DNA from: Flavimaricola sp.
GTDB taxonomy: Bacteria > Pseudomonadota > Alphaproteobacteria > Rhodobacterales > Rhodobacteraceae
Direction: 5' to 3'
Length of the DNA stretch: 64,000 nucleotides
Assembly (NCBI GenBank): GCA_020629175.1
Contig: JAHDDU010000001.1
Location: 124,454 to 188,453, forward strand
Part shown: positions 50,579 to 60,830 of the stretch, in pieces
How positions within the stretch are numbered: the stretch's first letter is position 1
Layout: each line of letters starts with the position of its first letter
The notes under the pieces: model-generated
Databases searched by the model: none
What the model was told of the DNA's origin: nothing
Seen by the model: the letters and a program-made list of their open reading frames with translations, nothing else
Program-made: the position numbers and the translations under genes

Positions 50579-51352
50579 CTAGAGTCCTGCGATTCCATCC
50601 CAAACGAGTTTAATCGTCAGGACCAAGAGCATAAGGTGTAGGATCGGATAAAAAACAGCTGCAGACATGCGCCGCACAAGGGCTGCGCCCGCCAAAGTTG
50701 CTATGGCGGCGATTGGCATGAGAACGGCAGAGGCGAGTAGGTTTGCCCCACCAAACTGGCCCAACGCGGCGTAAGGCACCAGCTTTACAAGGTTGACCAA
50801 AGTGAAAAACAGCGTGCTCGTGCTGGTAAAGACCACTGGGGTCGCCTTTAGAGGCATCGCATAGACCTGATAGGCCGGGCCGCCCGCATGCGCGACAAAG
50901 CTGCCATAACCGGACAAAAGCCCCCAGAAGGAAGCCGCGCGCGGGTTCTGCTCCTTTGGCGGCGTTTCCGCCCCCGTCAGGCTGCGGGCGTAGGTGACCA
51001 GATAGCCTGCTGCAATCGCACCGATGATCAAACGAACGGCCGCGTCGGACACAAAGGCTGCGGTCAGCCAGCCTACACCAACTCCAAGTATGGCTGCGGG
51101 CAACATTGAGCGGATCATGCCAAGGTCCCATTTGCCACGCCAGATCCAGCAGCCGACAAAGTCCATGACGATCAGGATCGGCAACAAAATTCCAGCAGCC
51201 TGAACGGGTGGCATGATCATCGCCAGGATGGCTACGCCGATGATCGCCATCGTTCCGCCCAAGCCGCCCTTCGACAGTCCCACCATCACGGCGACAAGGA
51301 TCGCCACGGCGATGGTTGTTGGGGTCGTGAATGGAAAATCAGCGGGCCACAT
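50579..51352 (-). CDS. Sulfite exporter TauE/SafE family membrane protein
   Basis: 257 residues with about eight membrane helices. '[44 protein letters not shown]' (in part), '[24 protein letters not shown]' and the paired repeats are TauE/SafE features. Family members export sulfite, sulfoacetate or other anions. No taurine or sulfite genes flank it, so the substrate is open. Confidence 0.9.
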   Translation of the reverse strand: MWPADFPFTTPTTIAVAILVAVMVGLSKGGLGGTMAIIGVAILAMIMPPVQAAGILLPILIVMDFVGCWIWRGKWDLGMIRSMLPAAILGVGVGWLTAAFVSDAAVRLIIGAIAAGYLVTYARSLTGAETPPKEQNPRAASFWGLLSGYGSFVAHAGGPAYQVYAMPLKATPVVFTSTSTLFFTLVNLVKLVPYAALGQFGGANLLASAVLMPIAAIATLAGAALVRRMSAAVFYPILHLMLLVLTIKLVWDGIAGL

Positions 51353-51397
51353 GCGTTGTGTGGTCTCACATGACCCGACGAAACGGAAGGGGCCGGG

Positions 51398-52051
51398 TCA
51401 GCTCACCGCTGCCTTATTGCCCCAAAGTGGCATCCGAAGCCGCTCCTTGAGCCGGAGGAGCAGGTTCGGTTGTGCCGCAGTAGCGTCCGAGCCGCCCTCG
51501 CCGTTGTCCTCTATTTGCAATCCTGCGCGTGCGTAAAGATCAAGAAGATCATCGTCATGCTCTGGTAGCCAGACATCATCTGGAGTTTCAACGTGGAGCG
51601 ATGCAATCTGTAACAGTCGGTCAGGGATTTCAAACACCCACTCCTCCGGCTCAACCACAGACATTGCATCCATGAGATCAGCCGCCGCCGCAGCAACATG
51701 ACGCCGGTCAATGCCAACACAGGCAGAAGCATAGCGCCCCTCTGCCGCCAGCTCCCCAATGGTGAGGCACAAGACGTCGCGGTAAGGCGCGTCAGGATCG
51801 ATGGTGAGTTTGCGGCGCAGGTAGGTGGCCGGATTGGCGCGGTAAAAGACCAGTTGCGCGATGCTCAGATCACACTCTGGTTGGCCAATGATCCACTCGA
51901 GCAAATCGTGATGGAGCGACGGGTCCGTGCGAAGAACAACATCAACCCACACAGCCAAAGGGGCGATTAGCAAATGATCCCGCAACTCGGCCATCGCCGT
52001 GTCAAGCTGAGCGCTGGCATCTGCCAAAAGTTTTTGTTCGTCGGTCATCAC
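51398..52051 (-). CDS. Hypothetical protein with a DUF4274-like segment
   Basis: 217 residues, soluble and acidic. 'LHHDLLEWIIGQPECDLSIAQLVFYRANPATYL' recalls DUF4274 ('...II.HPECDLGTALMIFY'). Later 'DLMDAMSVVEPEEWVFEIPDRLLQIASLHVETPDDVWLPEHDDDLLDLYARAGL' has no motif known to me. An adjacent ATG (second residue) may be the start. Function unknown. Confidence 0.6.
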   Translation of the reverse strand: MMTDEQKLLADASAQLDTAMAELRDHLLIAPLAVWVDVVLRTDPSLHHDLLEWIIGQPECDLSIAQLVFYRANPATYLRRKLTIDPDAPYRDVLCLTIGELAAEGRYASACVGIDRRHVAAAAADLMDAMSVVEPEEWVFEIPDRLLQIASLHVETPDDVWLPEHDDDLLDLYARAGLQIEDNGEGGSDATAAQPNLLLRLKERLRMPLWGNKAAVS

Positions 52052-52087
52052 ACATCCCTCAATGCTGTGGCGAGGAATGCTCGGCGA

Positions 52088-52112
52088 AAGGGGCCGGAGT
52101 ATGGCCCCTTTT
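52088..52112 (-). terminator. Terminator hairpin after ilvE
   Basis: AAGGGGCC (52088-52095) pairs with GGCCCCTT (52103-52110) around seven bases. It lies 20 bases below the ilvE stop; T's follow mainly on the plus strand, so strength leftward is moderate. Confidence 0.55.
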
Positions 52113-52132
52113 CCCTGCTTTCGGGGCGCTTT

Positions 52133-52999
52133 CTAGGCGCGGACGAGCTTTTCGTAGCTTTCGGATATATCGCGCGTCAGGGCGCCCACCTCAAAATTGT
52201 AGTCCCCGATCTGACCGACAGGTGTGACCTCAGCTGCCGTCCCGGTAAGCCAGCATTGCTCAAAACCTTCGAGTTCGTCAGGCATGATCACCCGCTCATG
52301 GACAGTTAGCCCCTTGTCCTTGAGCATCTGGATCACCGTTTGACGGGTGATCCCGTTCAGGAAGGCGTCAGCGGCCGGCGTGTGGACTTCGCCATCTTTG
52401 ACAAAAAAGATGTTGGCCCCCGTCGCCTCGGCCACATAGCCGCGATAGTCAAACATCATCGCGTCAGAACACCCTTTGGCCTCTGCCGCATGCTTGGACA
52501 TGGTAGCGATCATGTATAGGCCAGCAGCCTTGGCTTGGCTGGGTGCCGTCTCGGGAGAGGGGCGCTTCCATTTGGCGATGTCGAGCTTGGCGCCCTTCAT
52601 TTTGGCATCCCCGTAATAGTTCCCCCATTCCCAAACGGCGACAGCCAGATGTACGGGATTCTTGGCGCTAGCCACGCCCATATCCTCACCCGCGCCGCGC
52701 CATGCGACGGGCCGCACGTAGGCGTCGGTCAAACCGTTGGCGTCGAGTGCTGCCTGCTTGGCCGCCTCAATCTCGTCCACAGAATAGGGAATATCAAAGT
52801 CGATGAGCTTGCCCGATGTGATCAAGCGTTCGGAGTGCTCACGACTCTTGAAAATCTTGCCCGAATAGCACCGCTCACCCTCGAACACAGAAGACGCGTA
52901 ATGCATGGCGTGGGTCAGGATGTGCACCTTGGCACTGCGCCAATCGACAAGTTGCCCATCAAGCCAGATTTTCCCATCGCGATCATCATAACCGGCCAT
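52133..52999 (-). CDS. ilvE: Branched-chain amino acid aminotransferase
   Basis: 288 residues from the ATG at 52999 (AAGGAAGGG upstream). 'DGKIWLDGQLVDWRSAKVHILTHAMHYASSVFEGERCY' starts the fold-type IV domain; the PLP lysine is in the 'AKWKRPSPETAPSQAKAAGLYMIATMSKHAAEAKG' stretch and 'YVAEATGANIFFVKDG' is the cofactor-binding glutamate region. It transfers amino groups to the keto acids of Leu, Ile and Val. It is divergent from petP. The longer frame to 53164 overlaps petP and is rejected. Confidence 0.95.
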   Translation of the reverse strand: MAGYDDRDGKIWLDGQLVDWRSAKVHILTHAMHYASSVFEGERCYSGKIFKSREHSERLITSGKLIDFDIPYSVDEIEAAKQAALDANGLTDAYVRPVAWRGAGEDMGVASAKNPVHLAVAVWEWGNYYGDAKMKGAKLDIAKWKRPSPETAPSQAKAAGLYMIATMSKHAAEAKGCSDAMMFDYRGYVAEATGANIFFVKDGEVHTPAADAFLNGITRQTVIQMLKDKGLTVHERVIMPDELEGFEQCWLTGTAAEVTPVGQIGDYNFEVGALTRDISESYEKLVRA

Positions 53000-53142
53000 C
53001 TCAGCACCCTTCCTTTGCAAAAATGTCGCGCTTAGGTCCGGTGCGGACATAAAATTGCGCAAAATCAAGTTTTGGCTACCAATCCGATTTCGGAAAGTCA
53101 ATAACGCTGACGTATCGCGACCGTAACAACCCAGGGGGTTCA

Positions 53143-53646
53143 ATGGCACAGGCGCCAGGACCAAGCAGCGGCGAAAATCTGCTTTTTCTCACCGATGAAC
53201 AACTGCGCAAAGGCATCGAAGCGATGTTCTTTGCCTACCGAGGATTTACCGCGGATCCGGATCGTATTCTGGCCGAAAAGGGCTACGGTCGGGCGCACCA
53301 CCGGGCAATCCATTTCATTCACCGTAGTCCGGGGACAACAGTCAACAATCTGCTCGCTATCCTTGGGGTCACAAAGCAATCGCTGAATCGTGTGTTGCGC
53401 GCCCTGATCGAGGATGGTCTCGTAGAAAGCAAGGTTGGGACGATCGATCGGCGGGAGCGGCATTTGACCCTGACAGAGGATGGTGTGGCACTGGAGCGCA
53501 TGTTGTCAGATGCACAACGTGACCGTATGCGCTTGGCCTACAAGTCTGCAGGACCGGCGGCTGTCACAGGGTTTCGGCAAGTTCTTGAGGCGATGATGGA
53601 TGACACGATGCGCAGCCAGTATGATGCGCTTAAAGATCAAGGATAA
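53143..53646 (+). CDS. petP: MarR-family regulator PetP
   Basis: 167 residues with a winged helix: 'HHRAIHFIHRSPGTTVNNLLAILGVTKQSLNRVLRALIEDGLVESKVGTIDRRERHLTLTEDG' in part. It is next to petR, five bases beyond its stop, the conserved pair from Rhodobacter capsulatus where PetP and PetR are needed for bc1 complex synthesis and growth. petABC is not in this window. Confidence 0.9.
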   Translation: MAQAPGPSSGENLLFLTDEQLRKGIEAMFFAYRGFTADPDRILAEKGYGRAHHRAIHFIHRSPGTTVNNLLAILGVTKQSLNRVLRALIEDGLVESKVGTIDRRERHLTLTEDGVALERMLSDAQRDRMRLAYKSAGPAAVTGFRQVLEAMMDDTMRSQYDALKDQG

Positions 53647-53650
53647 TGAT

Positions 53651-54346
53651 ATGGATGATGCGCACCTCTTGATCGTTGATGATGACGAACGCATTCGCGG
53701 CTTGCTGCAAAAGTTCCTGATGCGTCACGGCTTTATGGCGACGCTGGCGCGGGATGCAGCCCACGCCCGACGGGTCTTGTCAGGACTGGAGTTTGACCTC
53801 ATCGTTTTGGATGTGATGATGCCCGGCGAGGACGGCCTGTCGCTGTGCAAAGATTTGCGCGAGACGATCACGACGCCCATTCTTCTCCTGACGGCCAAAT
53901 CCGAAACCGGCGACAGGATCAACGGCCTTGAAGCGGGGGCGGACGATTATCTGGCCAAACCGTTTGAGCCGAAGGAGCTTCTTCTGCGCATCAACGCGAT
54001 CCTGCGCCGCATGCCAACCGCAGAGCCAGAGGTTTTGACACCAAAATCATTGTCGCTGGGCCCCGTCCGGTATGACATCGAACGTGGTGAGATGTGGCAG
54101 GGAGAGACGCTGGTCCGATTGACGGCGACCGAAAGTCACCTGATGCGCATTTTCTCCGGGGTTCCGGGAGAGCCTGTTTCACGCGGGAAGCTGGTAGAAG
54201 AGCTTGGACGCGGCGGTGGTCAGGCGCAAGAGCGCGCCATTGATGTCCAGATAACCCGTTTGCGGCGCAAGATAGAAGCCGATCCCAAGCAGCCACGCTA
54301 TTTGCAGACCGTCCGGGGCGAAGGCTATATGCTCGCCCCCGATTGA
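53651..54346 (+). CDS. petR: Response regulator PetR (OmpR family)
   Basis: 231 residues from the ATG at 53651. Receiver domain with acidic pocket D10-D12 and phospho-acceptor D54 ('FDLIVLDVMMPGEDGLSL'), the conserved K ('DDYLAKPFEPKELL'), and a winged-helix DNA-binding domain ending 'RYLQTVRGEGYMLAPD'. No cognate kinase is adjacent. Petition for the PetR name comes from the PetP neighbour. Confidence 0.9.
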   Translation: MDDAHLLIVDDDERIRGLLQKFLMRHGFMATLARDAAHARRVLSGLEFDLIVLDVMMPGEDGLSLCKDLRETITTPILLLTAKSETGDRINGLEAGADDYLAKPFEPKELLLRINAILRRMPTAEPEVLTPKSLSLGPVRYDIERGEMWQGETLVRLTATESHLMRIFSGVPGEPVSRGKLVEELGRGGGQAQERAIDVQITRLRRKIEADPKQPRYLQTVRGEGYMLAPD

Positions 54347-54376
54347 CTCGCGCGCCCTGTGGAACTTCGTCGGATT

Positions 54377-54402
54377 TTTGAGTTTATTTGGTCAGATGAA
54401 GG
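54377..54402 (+). repeat. 26-bp repeat, copy 2, leader of the next gene
   Basis: Identical over 26 bases to 19406-19431 and, as there, ends in AAGG that continues into the ribosome site (AAGGAG) of the gene that follows. The base preceding element CGGA is also shared with a one-base shift. Confidence 0.75.
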
Positions 54403-54416
54403 AGCAGGTCAACGCG

Positions 54417-54746
54417 ATGGAGGATCTGTTCGAAGAGGCCCGCGCACGGCACGACCTTGAGCGGCGATGGTTGCGTTTGACGCAGGATGACCTGCCAGCG
54501 GTGGCCAAAGAGCGCGGTTGGCCGATTTGCGAAGACCATTGCTTTCAACGCGTACTCCTGGATGCGGCCTGCGGGGCGTGTTGGTATGATAAGATCCCGA
54601 AACGCCCGGCGTATCGGTTTGCCCCGGATGAGGTTTTGATGCGTGCGGTCGATTTGGCCGCTGCGGTTTTGGATGGGCAGGAAGACATGACAGCTTTGAA
54701 CCGTCAAAGCCTCGGTTTTCGTGGGAAGATCCAGCCATCCCCGTAA
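54417..54746 (+). CDS. Conserved small protein of unknown function
   Basis: 109 residues from the ATG at 54417, with AAGGAG about 12 bases upstream. An ATG inside the repeat (54396) is in frame and would add seven residues. The sequence is rich in charged and aromatic residues: 'LFEEARARHDLERRWLRLTQDDLPAVAKERGWPICEDHCFQRVLLDAACGACWYD' in part, with three cysteines. I recall similar short proteins in Rhodobacterales but no assigned function. Confidence 0.7.
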   Translation: MEDLFEEARARHDLERRWLRLTQDDLPAVAKERGWPICEDHCFQRVLLDAACGACWYDKIPKRPAYRFAPDEVLMRAVDLAAAVLDGQEDMTALNRQSLGFRGKIQPSP

Positions 54747-54821
54747 TCTTGACTTGGTGTGGTCACAAAAGCCTGCGATTTGGCTGCTCTAACCGGTGAG
54801 ACTGAAACTACGGGATCTGTC

Positions 54822-55427
54822 GTGCGCTATACCCTCATCATTGCGAGCTTTGGCGCCTGCCTTCCGCTGTTGGCCGCGGCACAGACTGATGGTGGGCAGA
54901 TTTTTGTCGAAGCGATGGACCGCAGCTATGTCTACGTCTCAACCGGCGATCTTGCGGCTTTTGGTGGGTGGCAAGTGAATGCGCGGGATGGCTTTGAATG
55001 TCCGACGTGCGAGGTCAAACCGTTCTCGGTTGAGGCGGCAAACGGTGAGGGGAACATAAATTGCTTTGTTCACCTTAATGATCAGGCGGAGGAATTTCGG
55101 CTGTGTGCGTTCATGCGCGAGCTTGATTGGAGCACGATGCCTCTTCAGTCGCCGCACTTTAGCGCGGATTCCCGGCTGGCAGACAGCTGGCTCAACGCCC
55201 AACAAGGCCTGTTTGCAGCACCGGCGGGCACAGGACAAAAAGGACAAGTGTTCACATGGATGACTTGCCCCGCCGAGGATAAACCGCGCGCACAGGCGGT
55301 CGTGGTGTCAGACTACAGTGCTGCCTTGCCCGAGACCTTGCCCACCCATTGGATCGTTATGTCCGGCACCGAAGACGCTTGGTTCGCTGAGTTTGATTTC
55401 CCCTATTGTGCGGCATTGACCAGCTAG
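54822..55427 (+). CDS. Exported hypothetical protein, cysteine-rich
   Basis: 201 residues from a GTG at 54822, which gives a proper signal peptide ('RYTLIIASFGACLPLLAAA|QT'); an earlier GTG at 54759 is open but would bury it. The mature part has a CPTC motif ('FECPTCEVKPF') and four further cysteines, likely disulfides. No family recognised. The start lacks a strong ribosome site. Confidence 0.6.
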   Translation: MRYTLIIASFGACLPLLAAAQTDGGQIFVEAMDRSYVYVSTGDLAAFGGWQVNARDGFECPTCEVKPFSVEAANGEGNINCFVHLNDQAEEFRLCAFMRELDWSTMPLQSPHFSADSRLADSWLNAQQGLFAAPAGTGQKGQVFTWMTCPAEDKPRAQAVVVSDYSAALPETLPTHWIVMSGTEDAWFAEFDFPYCAALTS

Positions 55428-55479
55428 GGCGCCTTGGTGCCCTTGCCCTTCGTGGCCCGACACGGCAAAGCTGTGGGTC

Positions 55480-56406
55480 ATGACCACAGCTCTCATCACC
55501 CACACAGATTGCCTCGCCCATGTCACACCACCGGGTCACCCGGAACAGGTGGCGCGGCTGGACAGTATACTCGCGGCTCTCGCGCCATTGCAGCTGCCGC
55601 TGACCCAAGCACCTTTGGCCGCCGAGGATGATATTCTCCGCGCTCATCCCGCAGCCCACCTCCAGACCATCCGGGAAGCCGCACCAGACGAGGGGTGGCG
55701 CAGCCTCGATGCCGACACCCACATGTCCGTTGGGACATTGCAAGCGGCCTTTCGGTCAGCAGGCGGTGCGGTCAAAGCGGTGGATATGGTGATGGCTGGA
55801 CAGGCGCAAAACGCTTTTGTCGCCACACGCCCGCCCGGCCACCATGCCGAGCGGGAAACGGCAATGGGGTTCTGCTTTTTCGGCAATGTAGCAATTGCGG
55901 CCAAACACGCGCTGGATCACCATGGTCTCTCGCGTGTGGCGATTGTGGATTTTGACGTCCACCACGGCAATGGCACGCAGGATCTTGTCGAGGATGACGC
56001 GCGCATTCTGTTTTGCTCAACCCACCAGATGCCGCTCTATCCCGGTACGGGGCATGCGCATGAGACGGGCGTCGGCAATGTGCTGAACGTGCCGCTGCCC
56101 GATGGGGCTGGGTCCAAAGCCTTTCGCGCCGCGATGGAAACCCATGTCCTGCCCCGCGTTGCGGCCCACAAACCTGAACTTCTGCTGATATCCGCCGGAT
56201 TTGATGCACACGCACATGATCCATTGGCGGGTATGATGCTGACCGAAGATGACTTTGCCTGGGCCACGACCAAAATCTGCGATCTGGCCGAAGAACACGC
56301 CGGGGGCCGCGTGGTATCCTGCCTCGAAGGCGGCTATGATCTTGAGGCGCTGGGCCGTTCCGCATATGCCCATGCCAAAGTTTTGAAGGAGCGCAGCAAT
56401 GGCTGA
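55480..56406 (+). CDS. Histone deacetylase-like amidohydrolase
   Basis: 308 residues of the class II HDAC/acetylpolyamine amidohydrolase family. 'ATRPPGHHAERETAMGFCFFGNVAIAA' holds the HH charge relay; 'RVAIVDFDVHHGNGTQDL' provides zinc ligands; 'LISAGFDAHAHDPLAGM' gives the further aspartate. In bacteria these remove acetyl groups from polyamines or proteins. It overlaps xseB by eight bases. Confidence 0.92.
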   Translation: MTTALITHTDCLAHVTPPGHPEQVARLDSILAALAPLQLPLTQAPLAAEDDILRAHPAAHLQTIREAAPDEGWRSLDADTHMSVGTLQAAFRSAGGAVKAVDMVMAGQAQNAFVATRPPGHHAERETAMGFCFFGNVAIAAKHALDHHGLSRVAIVDFDVHHGNGTQDLVEDDARILFCSTHQMPLYPGTGHAHETGVGNVLNVPLPDGAGSKAFRAAMETHVLPRVAAHKPELLLISAGFDAHAHDPLAGMMLTEDDFAWATTKICDLAEEHAGGRVVSCLEGGYDLEALGRSAYAHAKVLKERSNG

Positions 56407-56638
56407 TACCCCCGTCGAAGACATGAGCTTTGAAGACGCCATCCGCGAGCTGGAAACTGTGGTGGGTCAGCTGGAGCGGGGCGATGTGGCGCTCGATGCC
56501 AGTATCGCGCTCTATGAACGGGGTGCCGCATTGAAGGCGCGCTGTGAGAAAAAGCTCTCCGAGGCCGAGGAGAAGGTCGCCAAGATTACGCTCTCTGCGG
56601 ATGGTCAGGCCACAGGCACCGCACCGCTCGATGACTAA
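56399..56638 (+). CDS. xseB: Exodeoxyribonuclease VII small subunit
   Basis: 79 residues: 'MSFEDAIRELETVVGQLERGDVALDASIALYERGAALKARCEKKLSEAEEKV' (in part) is the XseB signature. It forms ExoVII with XseA (not in the window) for single-strand DNA degradation. It overlaps both neighbours and leads into ispA, an arrangement common in proteobacteria. Confidence 0.95.
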   Translation: MADTPVEDMSFEDAIRELETVVGQLERGDVALDASIALYERGAALKARCEKKLSEAEEKVAKITLSADGQATGTAPLDD

Positions 56639-57503
56639 GCCGGCCTTTCAGGACGCGCGCGCAGACGCCGCCCGGCGGGTTGAGGCGCATCTGGCCAACA
56701 TTCTGGCGGGTCAGTCTGGGCCGATTGCCGAGGCTATGCTCTATGCCGTTAATGGTGGCAAATGTTTGCGAGGGTTTTTTGTAATCGAAACCGCGCGCCT
56801 GCATGGGATAGCGGGGGCGTGGCCCACTTCGGCGGCGGCCGCCATCGAATGTTTGCACGCCTATTCGCTGGTGCACGATGATCTGCCCTGCATGGATGAC
56901 GATGCCCTGCGCCGGGGCCAGCCCACGGTGCATGTCAAATGGGATGAAACGACCGCGGTTCTGGCCGGTGATGCACTCCAAGCGCTCGCCTTTGAGCTGG
57001 TGGTCGAGGGGGGCGACAATCCGGCAGCACAGCTTGAGCTTTCAACCTCGCTCGCCCGCGCCTCTGGCATCGCGGGCATGGTTGGTGGCCAAGCGCTCGA
57101 CATTGCGGCGGAAACCGCGACCGCACCTCTGACACTGGATGAAATTACCGCTCTTCAGGCGGGCAAGACAGGCGCGCTGATCACATGGTCCTGCCTTGCA
57201 GGGCCACGCATGGCGCAGGCCGATCTGGCCCCGCTCAAAACATATGGCGACGCTCTGGGCCTCGCCTTTCAAATCGCCGATGACATTCTGGACGTTGAAG
57301 GCGATGCCGCCACCGTGGGCAAGGCCACGGGCAAGGACGCAAACGCGGGCAAAGCGACCTTTGTCTCGCTTCTGGGCCTTGATGGGGCGAAACGCCGCGC
57401 GTCTGACCTCGTCACGCAGGCTCAGGATGCGCTATCTTGCTATGCAGATGACGCAGACACCCTGCGCGAGGCCGCGCAATTTGTCATCGCACGCACGCAC
57501 TGA
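56631..57503 (+). CDS. ispA: Polyprenyl (farnesyl/geranylgeranyl) diphosphate synthase
   Basis: 290 residues from the ATG at 56631, overlapping xseB by eight bases. First aspartate-rich motif '[19 protein letters not shown]' and second '[12 protein letters not shown]' bind Mg-diphosphate; '[12 protein letters not shown]' replaces the usual GGKRLRP. It makes C15 (or C20) prenyl diphosphate from DMAPP/IPP. Product length cannot be set by sequence alone; xseB-ispA-dxs order suggests the IspA type. Confidence 0.92.
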   Translation: MTKPAFQDARADAARRVEAHLANILAGQSGPIAEAMLYAVNGGKCLRGFFVIETARLHGIAGAWPTSAAAAIECLHAYSLVHDDLPCMDDDALRRGQPTVHVKWDETTAVLAGDALQALAFELVVEGGDNPAAQLELSTSLARASGIAGMVGGQALDIAAETATAPLTLDEITALQAGKTGALITWSCLAGPRMAQADLAPLKTYGDALGLAFQIADDILDVEGDAATVGKATGKDANAGKATFVSLLGLDGAKRRASDLVTQAQDALSCYADDADTLREAAQFVIARTH

Positions 57504-57514
57504 AAGGGCCTGAT

Positions 57515-59440
57515 ATGGCTGACAGACCGCACACACCGATCCTTGACCGCGTTCATGTTCCTGCGGATATGAAGGGGCTGTCCGACGCTCAGCTTCGCCA
57601 GCTCGCCGATGAAGTGCGGGCCGAGACGATTAGCGTTGTGTCTGAAACCGGTGGTCATTTTGGCGCGGGGCTTGGCGTGGTTGAGCTGACTGTGGCGCTG
57701 CACGCGGTGTTCGACACGCCCAAGGATAAGCTCATCTGGGACGTGTCGCACCAATGCTACCCCCACAAAATCCTCACCGGCCGCCGCGACCGGATGCGCA
57801 CGATCCGGCAAGAGGACGGCCTTTCCGGCTTCACCAAACGCAGCGAAAGCCCCTATGATCCCTTTGGCGCGGCCCACAGCTCCACCTCGATCTCGGCGGC
57901 ACTTGGCTTTGCCGTCGCCCGCGATCTGGGCGGCTCGGTCGAAGAGGGGCTGGGCGATGCCATCGCCGTGATCGGCGATGGCTCCATGTCGGCGGGCATG
58001 GCCTATGAGGCAATGAACAACGCCGGCCACCTTAAGAAGCGCCTGATCGTCATCCTCAACGACAACGAGATGTCCATCGCGCCGCCTGTGGGGGCAATGT
58101 CATCCTACCTGTCGCGCCTCTACGCGGGCGACCCGTTCCAAGAGTTCAAATCGGCGGCCAAGGGGGCGGTCTCACTCCTGCCTGAACCCTTCCGCGAGGG
58201 CGCCAAACGCGCCAAGGATATGGTCAAGCACATGACCGTCGGCGGCACGTTGTTCGAAGAGCTCGGTTTCTCCTACCTCGGCCCCATCGACGGGCATGAC
58301 ATGGATCAACTCCTCTCGGTCCTGCGCACCGTCAAAGACCGCGCCACCGGCCCGATCCTGATCCACGCCATCACCAAAAAGGGCAAAGGTTACGCCCCGG
58401 CAGAGGCCGCGTCGGATAAGGGCCACGCCACAGCAAAATTCGAAATTGCGACGGGCAAGCAAGCCAAGGCGAAATCCAACGCGCCCAGCTACACCTCCGT
58501 CTTCTCTCAAAGCCTGCTGAAACATGCCGCTGAAGACAGTCGCATTTGCGCGGTGACAGCGGCCATGCCGGACGGCACGGGACTAAAGGCGTTCATGGAG
58601 CGTTATACGTCGCGTTGCTTTGATGTGGGGATCGCTGAACAACACGCGGTGACCTTTGCCGCAGGCCTCGCCGCTGGGGGGATGCGCCCGTTCTGCGCGC
58701 TCTATTCCACATTCCTGCAACGTGGCTATGATCAGGTCGTCCACGACGTGGCGATCCAGCGGTTGCCCGTCCGCTTCGCCATTGACCGCGCGGGCCTTGT
58801 GGGGGCCGACGGTTGCACCCACGCGGGCGCGTTCGATGTGGCGTTCCTCACCAACTTGCCCGACATGGTCGTCATGGCCGCGAGTGACGAGGCCGAGCTG
58901 GTGCGCATGGTCGCCACCGCCGCCGCTTATGACGATGGTCCCATCGCCTTCCGATTCCCGCGTGGTGAAGGCGTTGGTGTTGAGATGCCCGAGACCCCCG
59001 AGCCATTGGAAATCGGCAAAGGCCGCATGATCCAGACCGGCGCACGAGTGGCCCTCCTGTCGTTCGGCACCCGCCTGCAAGAGGTGATGCAAGCCTGCGA
59101 AGCGCTGCAAGCCCGTGGCATCACCCCCACCGTGGCCGACGCGCGCTTTGCCAAACCGCTGGACCGTAAGTTGATCCTTGATCTGGCGCAAAACCACGAA
59201 GCGCTGATCACTGTCGAGGAAGGCTCCATCGGCGGCTTTGGCAGCCATGTAGCGCAATTGCTCGCCGAAGAAGGTGTCTTTGATACCGGCCTCAGATACC
59301 GCTCGATGGTGCTGCCTGACACGTTCATCGATCAGGCCAGTCCGCGCGCGATGTACGCTATGGCCGGCCTCAACGCCGAAGACATCGAGGCCAAAGTCCT
59401 CGACACCCTAGGCGTGGCCGTGATGGAACAACGCGCCTAA
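57515..59440 (+). CDS. dxs: 1-deoxy-D-xylulose-5-phosphate synthase
   Basis: 641 residues. '[20 protein letters not shown]', thiamine-diphosphate motif '[37 protein letters not shown]' in part, catalytic His/Glu of '[17 protein letters not shown]', and '[22 protein letters not shown]' of the pyrimidine domain. It condenses pyruvate with glyceraldehyde-3-phosphate for isoprenoid, thiamine and pyridoxal synthesis. It follows ispA by 11 bases. Its end overlaps the convergent gene by four bases. Confidence 0.98.
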   Translation: MADRPHTPILDRVHVPADMKGLSDAQLRQLADEVRAETISVVSETGGHFGAGLGVVELTVALHAVFDTPKDKLIWDVSHQCYPHKILTGRRDRMRTIRQEDGLSGFTKRSESPYDPFGAAHSSTSISAALGFAVARDLGGSVEEGLGDAIAVIGDGSMSAGMAYEAMNNAGHLKKRLIVILNDNEMSIAPPVGAMSSYLSRLYAGDPFQEFKSAAKGAVSLLPEPFREGAKRAKDMVKHMTVGGTLFEELGFSYLGPIDGHDMDQLLSVLRTVKDRATGPILIHAITKKGKGYAPAEAASDKGHATAKFEIATGKQAKAKSNAPSYTSVFSQSLLKHAAEDSRICAVTAAMPDGTGLKAFMERYTSRCFDVGIAEQHAVTFAAGLAAGGMRPFCALYSTFLQRGYDQVVHDVAIQRLPVRFAIDRAGLVGADGCTHAGAFDVAFLTNLPDMVVMAASDEAELVRMVATAAAYDDGPIAFRFPRGEGVGVEMPETPEPLEIGKGRMIQTGARVALLSFGTRLQEVMQACEALQARGITPTVADARFAKPLDRKLILDLAQNHEALITVEEGSIGGFGSHVAQLLAEEGVFDTGLRYRSMVLPDTFIDQASPRAMYAMAGLNAEDIEAKVLDTLGVAVMEQRA

Positions 59441-60726
59441 TCGAGCCGGAGCTGATAGGCCCGCGTCGCGTGGCCGCGGTAGACCTCGGGCGTGTTGGCC
59501 ACGATGATATAGGCTGCGTCCGCGCCTGTCAGATCAAGCATGCTGCCCGATGCAATCCGCGCCAGTTGCCACTCTGATCCGCGCCGCACGATCAATCGCA
59601 GGGGCATCGTCGCCGGATCATAGACATCGAGCGTCACCTGATACGCACCGTCCATGTTGATCAGCGACACCACGTTGTACCCCCAGGGGCGGGGTCGCAG
59701 ACTGCGTGGCGGTGACACCCAATCCCCGGCCGATACCGCAAGATCAATTTGCGCGGACACAGGCGCTATTCCGCCCGCCAGTGGATCATCTTCCAAGGCC
59801 CAATCGCGTTCGGCCAGCGCGTAGTCCCGCTGTGCTGTGGTCATCAACCAGCCGGGCATCGGGCTGCCCTGACCGTCGATGGTGCTTGCCGTCAGCATGG
59901 CTGCGTAGTCGGCCCAGGAGTGCGCCATTTGGTCATGGCCAATCGCCGCCGCAATCACCTGCTGCGGCAAGGCGCGGGTGCCAGTAAAGAAGTCCTGCGT
60001 CACCGTTGCCGGGCTCAAGCCTGCGGTTTCGACCAGATACTGCAAAAACTGATGCATCCCGTATTGCCGCGTTTGCAGCATCCAATGCTCGGGGTCGCCG
60101 GGCTGGCCTCTGTCCCAGCTTTGCCACAGCGCCAGATGCGGCATCGCGGCGATACCGCCAACCGTGGCATAGGCGTCTTCGCGGGTTGGATTATCCTGAA
60201 GGGCAAACCACTCCGCCGTCGTCTCAATGTACCACGCACTGTCACCGTCATACGCGAACCCGGGCGAAGACGCGCTGTATTGGAATATGTGAAACCCTTC
60301 ATGAGAGAGGTTCGCCCGATCCGCATGTGCACCAAGGGGCAACGTCATAAACGGCATGTCAAAGGCGTTGGTGCCGACCCCGTTTCCAAATGCGTCGTCC
60401 AACCCATCGTCAGCCTCGGGGTCATGTAGGTAGATATTCGTGTAAAGGCCTGCTCGGGCCGACGGCGGATCGACCATTTTGTTGACGGTCAACGCGCGGC
60501 ACCGTGCTGCATCCAGTCCATCGGCTGTCACTTTGGCATCGCTATGGTCAAACACTGCCGGGTCGTACCACACGGCCCAAATCCCCTGCCGATGCACCTT
60601 GTGGCGGTCAGGGTCGGCAAATTCTGCTTGGAGTGACAGAGGTTCGGAAACTGTCGGGCAGGCGATTGCGGCTTGAACCGCAAAGATGGATGAGCAAAAC
60701 AAAGTTGTCAGAGCGTACCGCATCAC
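59437..60726 (-). CDS. Putative exported HExxH metallopeptidase
   Basis: 429 residues with a signal peptide ('[24 protein letters not shown]'). H142-E143-G-F-H146 is an HExxH zinc motif in '[19 protein letters not shown]', and '[14 protein letters not shown]' with E168 lies 22 residues later, the position of the third ligand in gluzincin-type peptidases. The later half has no known domain. It could also be a non-peptidase zinc protein. It stands alone between dxs and the sodium channel. Confidence 0.7.
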   Translation of the reverse strand: MMRYALTTLFCSSIFAVQAAIACPTVSEPLSLQAEFADPDRHKVHRQGIWAVWYDPAVFDHSDAKVTADGLDAARCRALTVNKMVDPPSARAGLYTNIYLHDPEADDGLDDAFGNGVGTNAFDMPFMTLPLGAHADRANLSHEGFHIFQYSASSPGFAYDGDSAWYIETTAEWFALQDNPTREDAYATVGGIAAMPHLALWQSWDRGQPGDPEHWMLQTRQYGMHQFLQYLVETAGLSPATVTQDFFTGTRALPQQVIAAAIGHDQMAHSWADYAAMLTASTIDGQGSPMPGWLMTTAQRDYALAERDWALEDDPLAGGIAPVSAQIDLAVSAGDWVSPPRSLRPRPWGYNVVSLINMDGAYQVTLDVYDPATMPLRLIVRRGSEWQLARIASGSMLDLTGADAAYIIVANTPEVYRGHATRAYQLRLD

Positions 60727-60830
60727 GTGATCCTTTCAAGGTGACGTGATATACAATACGGCGCATCTAGCGGCCCGCGTGTTACGTCTTGCGCGCAGCA
60801 ATCATACAATCCTGTAAAGGTTTGAGCGCG

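Noticed and set aside
59749..60429. 226-codon plus-strand frame opposite the HExxH protein
   Set aside because: Arg-rich shadow; the minus strand has a signal peptide and zinc motif.
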